From the NCBI GenBank assembly GCA_017542485.1, contig JAFXXC010000066.1, forward strand, positions 39,060 through 103,059: a DNA stretch of 64,000 nucleotides, in the 5' to 3' direction. The DNA comes from Acholeplasmatales bacterium (lineage in GTDB: Bacteria > Bacillota_I > Bacilli_A > Acholeplasmatales > Anaeroplasmataceae). Shown here piece by piece: positions 43,392-51,234 of this stretch (within the stretch, counting starts at the first letter, position 1; every line of letters starts with the position of its first letter). A program made the position numbers and the translations under genes. The notes below the pieces were generated by a model that was not told where the DNA came from, ran no database searches, and was given only the letters and a program-made list of their open reading frames with translations.

Positions 43392-44159
43392 ATGTATAGT
43401 AGAAATGATTTATTAAATGATATTAAGAATTTGGGTATTAGTAAAGATAGTACTATTATGATTCATTCTGCATTTTCATCTATTAAAAATATAGATGGTG
43501 GTGGAAAGACTGTTTTATCTGTATTTAAAGAATTTTTTAGTGATGGTTTAGTAATATTACCAAGTCATACTTGGAATATAATGAATAAAGATAATGATAT
43601 ATTGGATAAATCATTATGTAATTCTTGTGTTGGGTATTTAACTAATTTAGCTATTAAGGATAAAGATTTTATTAGGAGTAATCATCCAACACATTCTGTG
43701 GTGGCTTATGGTAAGAATGCGTATGAATATATTAAAGATGATGATTATGCTATAAGTCCTGTTAGTCCTAATGGGTCATTTGGTAAATTAAAAAATGGTG
43801 GTTATATTTTATTTATTGGGGCACCGTTATCCAAAAATACATTTATTCATTCTATAGAAGAAGAAATGAATGTGGCTGATAGGTTTACTGATCATATTTA
43901 TACATTTTATGTTAAGGATAATGATAGATTATTAGAATTTCATATGCCTAAGCATTATAGTACTTTAAATCCACATATATCAGATAATTATGAGAAATTA
44001 TTACCTATTATCCTAGATAAAGGTATTGCAAGAAGAGTAAAGATTTTGGATTCTATATCTTATTTAGTTGATAGTAAGAAGTTATATGTTTTTGTAAAAG
44101 AAGTACTTAATAATGATATACATGCGTTTGATGATCTAAGAGAGATTAAATATATTTAA
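43392..44159 (+). CDS. AAC(3)-family N-acetyltransferase
   Basis: The 255-residue protein has MIHSAFSSIKNIDGGGKTVLS near 25, LPSHTW, SNHPTHSVVAYG (~103) and EEEMNVADRFTDHIY, the motifs of aminoglycoside 3-N-acetyltransferases and the wider YokD/FrbF group. It uses acetyl-CoA to acylate an amine. Many chromosomal members have no role in resistance, so I would not call it a resistance gene. It starts three bases after the ABC exporter genes and ends the queH operon at a terminator. Confidence 0.87.
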   Translation: MYSRNDLLNDIKNLGISKDSTIMIHSAFSSIKNIDGGGKTVLSVFKEFFSDGLVILPSHTWNIMNKDNDILDKSLCNSCVGYLTNLAIKDKDFIRSNHPTHSVVAYGKNAYEYIKDDDYAISPVSPNGSFGKLKNGGYILFIGAPLSKNTFIHSIEEEMNVADRFTDHIYTFYVKDNDRLLEFHMPKHYSTLNPHISDNYEKLLPIILDKGIARRVKILDSISYLVDSKKLYVFVKEVLNNDIHAFDDLREIKYI

Positions 44160-44162
44160 TTG

Positions 44163-44192
44163 TAAGTGCCAAATGGCACTTATTATTTTCTC
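44163..44192 (+). terminator. Intrinsic terminator of the queH operon
   Basis: TAAGTGCC and GGCACTTA pair around AAAT, followed by TTATTTTC. Confidence 0.8.
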
Positions 44193-44211
44193 AAAATAGT
44201 ATTAATTATAC

Positions 44212-44240
44212 TACAAAAATAGTTATATTTTTGTTATAAT
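44212..44240 (+). promoter_or_regulatory. Promoter before the membrane protein and polC
   Basis: An extended -10 (TGTTATAAT, hexamer 44235-44240) lies 30 bases before the start; the -35 is weak (TACAAA at 44212-44217, 17-base spacer). Confidence 0.6.
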
Positions 44241-44269
44241 AAAAAAGTGACTAGAAAGGTGGCTTTTTG

Positions 44270-45055
44270 ATGCAACGATTTAAAAATGTAATATGTCATC
44301 CATCAAGAATTGGTTTGTATCATAAGGATAGCCCTTTGATGGTTTTGGTATATTTGGTATTGTTTTTAGGATTTTTAATTGGTATGCTTGCGGTTAAAAC
44401 ATATAATACTGATTATTTTGATTATAGTGATTCTAGTTATGTTGTTTCACTTATTTGTAATAACAAGAATGAAACTACATGTGAATATAAGAATCATAAA
44501 TTAATTGGTAGTTCATTTGTTGTAACTGATAGTGAATTTGAATGTTATTTTTTATCTGGTGTTAGTATTGAGAATATAAAGAATAGTGGTATTGTTTTTA
44601 TTATGAATGAAAATGATATGAAGGTTTACTATGGTTATGGGTTATTAAAGAGTATTAATTATAGCGATATTGATAGTGATTATAGTTTTAGTATCAATGA
44701 TGTTAGAAATAACGAAAGTAGTGCCATATTTAATATTAAAGGCTTTTATAATTATGTTTTTAATAGTATTAATTTGAATTATGCTAATAATGTTTTTATA
44801 GGTAATATTTTAAGTATATTAAGGTATTATTTGATATTTTCTGTATTGGTTTTGGCAGTTTATTCTTATTTTATTAATCCATCTATAGCAATGGGTGTTA
44901 GAGCAAAATTAGTTATTTATGATAGCTTAGTTTATTTTATAGTAATGTTTTTTATGATTGTGTTTGAGGCTAAATTTTTACAATATGTGGCACTAATATT
45001 TCCACTTATATATTGTAGTATGACTTTTTCACATATATTAAGAGTAAGAAAGTAG
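44270..45055 (+). CDS. Membrane protein, possibly DUF1189-like
   Basis: The 261-residue protein has one helix near the N-terminus (~25-45), an extracytoplasmic-looking domain of about 120 residues with two Cys (LICNNKNETTCEY), and four helices near the C-terminus (NILSILRYYLIFSVLVLAVY onward). This layout is that of DUF1189 proteins, which occur in Bacillota and have no assigned role. ATG 44270 follows AAAGGTGG; a TTG three bases earlier is equally placed. It precedes polC by eight bases and is probably cotranscribed with it. Confidence 0.5.
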   Translation: MQRFKNVICHPSRIGLYHKDSPLMVLVYLVLFLGFLIGMLAVKTYNTDYFDYSDSSYVVSLICNNKNETTCEYKNHKLIGSSFVVTDSEFECYFLSGVSIENIKNSGIVFIMNENDMKVYYGYGLLKSINYSDIDSDYSFSINDVRNNESSAIFNIKGFYNYVFNSINLNYANNVFIGNILSILRYYLIFSVLVLAVYSYFINPSIAMGVRAKLVIYDSLVYFIVMFFMIVFEAKFLQYVALIFPLIYCSMTFSHILRVRK

Positions 45056-45063
45056 GGATTGTT

Positions 45064-48000
45064 GTGGTATTTGATGATTTAATGGAAAGTGGTATAATTA
45101 AAAATTCATATATTACAAAATATAATTCTAAGGTAGATGTTAAGAATAAGAAGCTTTATATTAATGTTAGTTTTGAAAGTCCAGTGACATTAGATGAATT
45201 AGAGGGAGCAAAGGAATATATTTGTGATTATTTAAAGAAGCTTGGATGTACTGTAATTGTTGATATAAAGTTTGATAAGGAATATATTTCAAAAGAGTAT
45301 TTAGTTGATTATTTGTGTTATGTTTTAGATGGATTAGAAAGTGAATCACCTAAATATAAATTGTTAAGAAATAATGAGCCTATTGTTGATGACAATTCTA
45401 TTGCTTTTACTGCACCTTATGATGCATTGGGTTTTGATGAGCTTGTTAATGATGTTAAAAAGAAATTGTTAGAATTTGATATACATTGTGATGTGTTAGT
45501 AGAAAAAAGAGAAGATGATAGTGTTCAAGCTCAAATAGATGAGATTAATGAAGAGATTACTAATAAATTAAAAGAAATGGAAGAAGAATCAAAAAGAAGT
45601 CAAAATTTTAATAAGGTAGTCTCAGAAGAACAAAAGAAATATCGTAGTCAAAAGATTGATAATTTAGTTGAGGTTAAAGAAATTCCTTTAACTTATGAGG
45701 AATTAGTTGAATATCAAAATACTGTTGGACCTTTGGATTTTTTAATTGAGGGTTATATTTATAAGGCTGAAATAAAGGAATTTGCTAATAAGAATACTGG
45801 TAAGAAGAATTTTTTATTTGTAATGGCTGTTACTGATGAGACTGATTCAATTGTTGTTAAGAAATGGTTAAGAACAGAAAAAGAGATAGAAGCTTATAGG
45901 ACAGAAATGGTTCCTAATGCTAATGTTACTGTTACTGGTACTGCATCATTTGATTCTTATGAAAGAGCTGTTGTTATTAATGCTAAGACTATTGAAAAAA
46001 ATGGTATGCATAAGGAAGAAAAGAGAACTGATGATGCATCAAGAAAGCGTGTTGAGTTATCTATTCATACTAAGATGAGTGCTTTAGATGGTATTGATGA
46101 GGCTACTGATTATTTGAAGACTATTGCAGGATGGGGACATAGTGCAATGGCAATTACAGATAATAATGGATTATATGCTATACCTGATGTTGATCATGAT
46201 ATAAGTAAGTATCCTGATTTTAAGCCTATTTATGGTGTTGAATTACCTTTAGTTGATGATGAGAATTATTATATTACATTTGATAGAAGAGATATTTTAC
46301 TTAAGGATGCTACATATGTAGTTTTTGATATTGAAACTACAGGTTTTTCTAGGGAGTATGATAGAATCATTGAAATAGGTGCATCTAAGATTTATCAAGG
46401 TGGGGTTATTGATACATTCCAAGCATTTATTAATCCTGAAAGAAAATTATCTCAAAAGATAAAAGAATTAACACATATTAGTGATGAAGATTTAGAGAAT
46501 GCGGATACTATTGATGTTGTATTACCTAAATTTTTGGAATTTTGTAATGATAGTATTTTAGTTGCTCATAATGCTATATTTGATGTTCCTTTTATTTATA
46601 GAAATATTGAAAAATTAGGAATTGATTATCCAAAGCTACCTGTAATAGATACATTAAATTTATTTAGAGCTGGATATTATGATAAGACTAAGAAGTTTAA
46701 TTTAAAAGAATTATGTAAGATGTTTTCTGTTAAACAAGAAGCACACCATAGAGCTATTGATGATGCTAGATGTACAGGATTATGTTTTATTTCAATGTTA
46801 AATGATTTAAAGGAAAAAGGTATTACTAATTATGGTGAGATTAATAATTTAATTAATCCTGATGAAATGTATAAGCTTGTTATTCCTGATTTACATGTTG
46901 ATATCTTAGCTAAGAATCCTTCAGGATATAAGAATATGTTTAAGATATTATCTGATAGCTTAACAACACATCTTAAGATAGAAGCAAGATTATTAGTTAG
47001 TGTATTAAGAAAATATAGAGATGGTATTTTAATTGGTTCCAATAGTGTTAATGGTGAAATATTTGATTTAGTTTATAATGGTGATTATGATAAGGCAAAA
47101 AACAGAGTGAAATTTTATGATTATATCGAAGTATCACCACCAAGCTTATATAGACATATGTTTTCTGATTTACCTGATGGTGAATTAACTATAAAGGAGA
47201 TTATTAAAAAGATAATTGATATATCTATATCTGAAGGTGTTCCTGTTGTCGCTGTAAGCAATTGTTATTATATAAATCCTAAGGATAAGAAATATAGAGA
47301 TATTTTAATTAATTTCCCTCAATTAGGTGGAACTAGACATAGTTTATATTCTAGTGTTATTGAGAATGGAAATCCAGCACCAGATGCATATTTAAGAACA
47401 ACTAGTGAAATGCTTGGTGAATTTGATTTTATTGATATAGAATTAGCTAAAAAGATTGTTATAGATAATACTAATATGATAGCTGATAGTATTGAGAAAT
47501 TTAGAGCATTCAAAAGTGAAATGTTCGCTCCAAGAGATGATCAGTTTAAGGATAGTATTTTACATGTTCCTTCAATAAAAGAAGAAGCTACAAGAATTGT
47601 TAATGAAAATGTAAGAAGAATATATGGAGATAATCCACATAAGATTGTTACTGATAGAGTTGAAAGAGAATTGACATCTATTATTAAATCTGGATACGCA
47701 TCTGTATATTATGTTAGTCATTTACTTGTTACTAAGTCATTATCTGATGGATATTTGGTTGGATCACGAGGATCTGTTGGTTCATCATTTGTCGCAACTA
47801 TGATGGATATTACTGAGGTTAATCCATTAAAGCCACATTATAGATGTCCTAAATGTAAGTTCCATACATTTAAAATGTCTGATGAGGATATAGAAAAGTA
47901 TGGTATTAGTGATACAGAAAAGCCACTTCAAGAAACATTAAGAAGCGTTGACTCAGGATACGATTTACCTGATATGAATTGTCCTATTTGTGGTGAAAAG

Positions 48001-49569
48001 ATGAATAAGGATGGCCATGATATTCCTTTTGAGACTTTCTTAGGATTTAATGGCGATAAGGTTCCTGATATTGATTTAAATTTCTCTGGTGAATATCAAT
48101 CAAAAGCACATGAATATATTAGAACAGTATTTGGCTATGATAATGTGTTTAGAGCAGGTACAGTTGGTACATTAGCAGATAAGAATGCATATGGTTGTGT
48201 TAAAAAATATTGTGAAGATAATGGAATTGTATTAAGAGATTGTGAAATAGATAGACTAGCACAAAAATTAACAGGTGTAAGACGTTCTACAGGACAACAT
48301 CCTGGTGGAGTTGTAGCTGTACCAAATTATGTTGATATTTATGATGTTACTCCTGTACAATATCCAGCTAATAATCCAGATAATGCATTTAGAACTACAC
48401 ATTATGATTATCATAAATTTGAGAATAACTTATTAAAGTTTGATATATTAGGACACGATGATCCTACTATTATCAAATATTTGATGGATTATGTTCATTT
48501 ACATCAAGATGAATTTCCATTTGAAAGACCACAAGACATTCCTATTGATGATAAGAATTTATTTAGATTGTTCAACTCGACTGATATTATTGGTTTAACT
48601 CCTGAGCAATTAGGAATTAATATATCATCATATGGTATACCTGAATTAGGAACAAATTTTGTTCAAAAGATGTTACTTGAAACATTGCCACAAACATTTG
48701 CACAATTAGTAAAAATATCAGGTTTATCACATGGAACAGATGTTTGGACTAATAATGCACAGGATTTAGTTAGTGGAAAGACTGAATATGGTAAGATTGA
48801 ATTTAAGGATATTATTGGATGTCGTGATGATATTATGGTCGATCTTTTAAGTTATAATCTTGAACCTCTTAAGGCATTTAAGATTATGGAATTTGTTAGA
48901 AAGAACAATATTAGAAAAGGTGGAGCTGAACAGTGGGAAGCTTATAAGGCTGATATGAGAGAGAAGAATGTGCCTGAATGGTATATTTGGTCATGTGAGC
49001 AAATTAAGTATATGTTCCCTAAGGCACATGCCATTGCATATGTTATGATGGCATTAAGAATTGCCTGGTTTAAGGTATATAAGCCACACCTATTCTATAG
49101 TGCCTGGTTATCTAAAAGAGCTTCTGGATATGATGTTCATGCATTCTTAGGGGGACCTTTAGCAATTAAAGCTAGAATAGAAGAAATATCATCAAAAGCT
49201 AAAACAACAGCGACTGAAGATGATTTAGTTACTGCTTTACAAATTGCTTTAGAGATGACATTAAGAGGTATTAAATTCTTGCCTGTTGATATAAATGTAT
49301 CAAGTGCTACAACATTTGATATTGAAGGCGATTCATTAAGAATTCCATTTTCTGCAGTTGATGGCTTAGGCGAGAGTGTTGCCCTTGATATTGTATCAAG
49401 AAGAAATGAAGCTCCATTTACATCAAAAGAGGATGTACAAAAGAGAACTAGATTAAATCAAACTTTATTTGAGGAGTTTGAAAGAATGCATTTCTTTGGT
49501 AATCTTCAAGCAAAGGAAGAAAAGAAGGAAAATCCAAATACATTAGATGAGGGTTTGTTTGCATTATAG
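45064..49569 (+). CDS. polC: DNA polymerase III alpha subunit, PolC type
   Basis: The 1501-residue replicase has the Gram-positive order: N-terminal domain, an OB fold (~210-315), a PHP domain split by a DnaQ-like 3'-5' exonuclease (VVFDIETTGF, Asp422 and Glu424; HRAIDDARCTG at the end), then the polymerase palm with VPDIDLNFSGEYQ (Asp1002, Asp1004), a zinc-binding segment with CPKC (~935) and CPIC (~975), GSRGSVGSSFVATM and the RRSTGQHPGGVV finger motif. It copies the chromosome at the fork, with proofreading. The length is slightly above the usual about 1440. GTG 45064 is the start; the ribosome site (AGTAGGGA) is modest. Confidence 0.97.
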   Translation: MVFDDLMESGIIKNSYITKYNSKVDVKNKKLYINVSFESPVTLDELEGAKEYICDYLKKLGCTVIVDIKFDKEYISKEYLVDYLCYVLDGLESESPKYKLLRNNEPIVDDNSIAFTAPYDALGFDELVNDVKKKLLEFDIHCDVLVEKREDDSVQAQIDEINEEITNKLKEMEEESKRSQNFNKVVSEEQKKYRSQKIDNLVEVKEIPLTYEELVEYQNTVGPLDFLIEGYIYKAEIKEFANKNTGKKNFLFVMAVTDETDSIVVKKWLRTEKEIEAYRTEMVPNANVTVTGTASFDSYERAVVINAKTIEKNGMHKEEKRTDDASRKRVELSIHTKMSALDGIDEATDYLKTIAGWGHSAMAITDNNGLYAIPDVDHDISKYPDFKPIYGVELPLVDDENYYITFDRRDILLKDATYVVFDIETTGFSREYDRIIEIGASKIYQGGVIDTFQAFINPERKLSQKIKELTHISDEDLENADTIDVVLPKFLEFCNDSILVAHNAIFDVPFIYRNIEKLGIDYPKLPVIDTLNLFRAGYYDKTKKFNLKELCKMFSVKQEAHHRAIDDARCTGLCFISMLNDLKEKGITNYGEINNLINPDEMYKLVIPDLHVDILAKNPSGYKNMFKILSDSLTTHLKIEARLLVSVLRKYRDGILIGSNSVNGEIFDLVYNGDYDKAKNRVKFYDYIEVSPPSLYRHMFSDLPDGELTIKEIIKKIIDISISEGVPVVAVSNCYYINPKDKKYRDILINFPQLGGTRHSLYSSVIENGNPAPDAYLRTTSEMLGEFDFIDIELAKKIVIDNTNMIADSIEKFRAFKSEMFAPRDDQFKDSILHVPSIKEEATRIVNENVRRIYGDNPHKIVTDRVERELTSIIKSGYASVYYVSHLLVTKSLSDGYLVGSRGSVGSSFVATMMDITEVNPLKPHYRCPKCKFHTFKMSDEDIEKYGISDTEKPLQETLRSVDSGYDLPDMNCPICGEKMNKDGHDIPFETFLGFNGDKVPDIDLNFSGEYQSKAHEYIRTVFGYDNVFRAGTVGTLADKNAYGCVKKYCEDNGIVLRDCEIDRLAQKLTGVRRSTGQHPGGVVAVPNYVDIYDVTPVQYPANNPDNAFRTTHYDYHKFENNLLKFDILGHDDPTIIKYLMDYVHLHQDEFPFERPQDIPIDDKNLFRLFNSTDIIGLTPEQLGINISSYGIPELGTNFVQKMLLETLPQTFAQLVKISGLSHGTDVWTNNAQDLVSGKTEYGKIEFKDIIGCRDDIMVDLLSYNLEPLKAFKIMEFVRKNNIRKGGAEQWEAYKADMREKNVPEWYIWSCEQIKYMFPKAHAIAYVMMALRIAWFKVYKPHLFYSAWLSKRASGYDVHAFLGGPLAIKARIEEISSKAKTTATEDDLVTALQIALEMTLRGIKFLPVDINVSSATTFDIEGDSLRIPFSAVDGLGESVALDIVSRRNEAPFTSKEDVQKRTRLNQTLFEEFERMHFFGNLQAKEEKKENPNTLDEGLFAL

Positions 49570-49625
49570 CATTATGTGAGATTATGTTATTTTGCCAATT
49601 TACTTTAATGGATTTGTGATTATGA

Positions 49626-49631
49626 TATAAT
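49626..49631 (+). promoter_or_regulatory. Extended -10 before the Bax-inhibitor-like gene
   Basis: TGATATAAT (hexamer 49626-49631) lies 27 bases before the start codon; the -35 region is poor. Confidence 0.5.
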
Positions 49632-49657
49632 TATATTGGTTTAGGAGGTGTATCAGT

Positions 49658-50419
49658 ATGAGACAAACACCATTGTTTAATAATATTGATACTGGCGCTC
49701 AATATTTTGATGAAGCTGAGCATGCCACTATAAAAGGAGTAAGTTTAAAAACTACATTCTTGCTAGCAATTACAATTACTATCGCAATCGTTACTGCAAT
49801 ATTCTTGCCAACTATTGCACAAAACGGTGGAATGGGAGTATTTGTAGGTGTATTATTAGGAGCAGCAATTATTGGTTTTATTGCAGTAATTGTAGGTAGA
49901 TTCTCTGAACGTGCATCAAAATATGCAGGAGTTATATATTCATTATGTGAAGGCTTATTTTTAGGTGCTTTAACTAGAATAGCTGAGGAGTATTTACCAG
50001 GTGTTGGATTTATTGCTATGGCTGCTACATTAACTATTTTTGGAGTAATGTTATTATTATATTCAACTGGTTTTTTAAGAAGTGGTTCTAAAGTTAGAAG
50101 AGCATTAATTGCTATTGCATTTGCAGGTTTGGCTATTGCATTAGTTACAACATTAGTAATATTAATTATGAATATTTCTGGTGTTCAATTTGATCGTTCA
50201 GTTTTAGCATGGTTAATTATAGCAGAAGCATTTTTCCTAGTTTACGGTGTAATTACATTATTATTTAATTTTGATGAAGCAAACTATATTGTTAATACAG
50301 GTGCTTCAAAGAATGCTGAATGGAGTGTGGCTTTAGGCCTACAGGTAAGCTTAATATATATTTATATTGAGGTTATTAGATTAATTATTTTAATCGCTGC
50401 AGCAACAGATAGAAGATAA
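49658..50419 (+). CDS. Bax inhibitor-1/YccA-type membrane protein
   Basis: The 253-residue protein has a short polar N-terminus (QTPLFNNIDTGAQYFDEAEHATIKGVSLKTTFLL) and seven hydrophobic helices, matching the bacterial BaxI_1 group (PF12811) that usually begins with a similar F...A motif. A charged end (EVIRLIILIAAATDRR) follows the last helix. The Bax inhibitor-1 superfamily includes calcium-leak proteins; the role of this branch in bacteria is not established. AGGAGGTG precedes the ATG. A terminator at the stop makes it monocistronic. Confidence 0.85.
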   Translation: MRQTPLFNNIDTGAQYFDEAEHATIKGVSLKTTFLLAITITIAIVTAIFLPTIAQNGGMGVFVGVLLGAAIIGFIAVIVGRFSERASKYAGVIYSLCEGLFLGALTRIAEEYLPGVGFIAMAATLTIFGVMLLLYSTGFLRSGSKVRRALIAIAFAGLAIALVTTLVILIMNISGVQFDRSVLAWLIIAEAFFLVYGVITLLFNFDEANYIVNTGASKNAEWSVALGLQVSLIYIYIEVIRLIILIAAATDRR

Positions 50420-50446
50420 AGGATAGAATTTCTATCCTTTTATTTT
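50418..50446 (+). terminator. Intrinsic terminator after Bax-inhibitor-like gene
   Basis: AAAGGATAGA and TCTATCCTTT pair around ATT and are followed by TATTTT. Confidence 0.8.
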
Positions 50447-50455
50447 GGAGGTAAT

Positions 50456-51067
50456 ATGGGGGCATTTATTTTCGATGTTGATGGAACTTTAATTGATTCA
50501 TATGATGGAATTACTAAAGCTACTGTAAGTGTATTAGATAAATATAACTATAAGATGGATAATGTTAGAAGATATATTTTAGATAATTCGGTACTAGATT
50601 TATTTAAATTTGTATCTGGTAAAATTGGTGTTGAATGCAATTTGTTATATGAAGAATATAAGAAAGAAAGAGTAAAAACACAATTTGATTATTGTTTTAT
50701 GAAAAATGCAGTTAGTACACTATATAAATTAAAATATGAAAATAATAAGTTGTTTATCTTTACTCATAAAGGTAGTGCAATAGATAAAATATTAGAGCTT
50801 GATAAATTGAAAGAATTGTTTGATGAGGTTATATCATCAGATAGTCCTAATTTTAAAAGAAAGCCTGATCCATATTGTATAAATTATTTAGTAGATAAAT
50901 ATAATTTAGATAAAAATAATACTTATTATGTTGGTGATAGAAGAATTGATATGGAATGCGCAAAGAATGCAAATATCAAAGGAATCTTTTATGGAAAAAT
51001 AGATAATAGTATTGGTTATGATATTGTTATAAGTGATTTTAATGAATTAATAAATTGTTTAAAATAG
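50456..51067 (+). CDS. HAD-superfamily phosphatase (phosphoglycolate phosphatase-like)
   Basis: The 203-residue protein begins GAFIFDVDGTLIDSYDGI, the HAD motif I with nucleophilic Asp and general-acid Asp. Motif II is FIFTHKGS, motif III the Lys in KRKPDP, and motif IV YVGDRRIDMECAKNA. A helical cap lies at ~15-80. This is the layout of small-molecule HAD phosphatases such as phosphoglycolate or beta-phosphoglucomutase-like enzymes; the substrate is not evident. GGAGG precedes the ATG. Confidence 0.88.
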   Translation: MGAFIFDVDGTLIDSYDGITKATVSVLDKYNYKMDNVRRYILDNSVLDLFKFVSGKIGVECNLLYEEYKKERVKTQFDYCFMKNAVSTLYKLKYENNKLFIFTHKGSAIDKILELDKLKELFDEVISSDSPNFKRKPDPYCINYLVDKYNLDKNNTYYVGDRRIDMECAKNANIKGIFYGKIDNSIGYDIVISDFNELINCLK

Positions 51068-51087
51068 AGGAGAAATCCTCTTTTTTT
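51066..51087 (+). terminator. Intrinsic terminator after HAD gene
   Basis: AGAGGA and TCCTCT pair around a GAAA loop, followed by TTTTTT. Confidence 0.85.
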
Positions 51088-51102
51088 ACTAAATTTTCTA
51101 AA

Positions 51103-51163
51103 AACGTTTACTTATTTTGTAATAACGCTTACTTAATTTTTTAAGTTTTACTTAATGTATAAT
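51103..51163 (+). promoter_or_regulatory. Triple direct repeat and -10 box upstream of adhE
   Basis: AACGTTTACTTA (51103-51114), AACGCTTACTTA (51124-51135) and AAGTTTTACTTA (51143-51154) are spaced 21 and 19 bases apart, about two helical turns. TATAAT lies at 51158-51163 with no good -35 box. The pattern suits an activator binding as repeated units; LytTR-type sites have a similar spacing, but the identity is open. Confidence 0.6.
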
Positions 51164-51234
51164 GGAGATGTAAGTTACCGATTAAAAGGTTAATATTTAG
51201 ATACCTATTTAATTAGGTAAAGTTGGAGGTTATT

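Noticed and set aside
43392..44159. Aminoglycoside resistance gene
   Set aside because: The AAC(3) fold is common in chromosomal enzymes of unrelated function; the sequence alone does not support a resistance claim.
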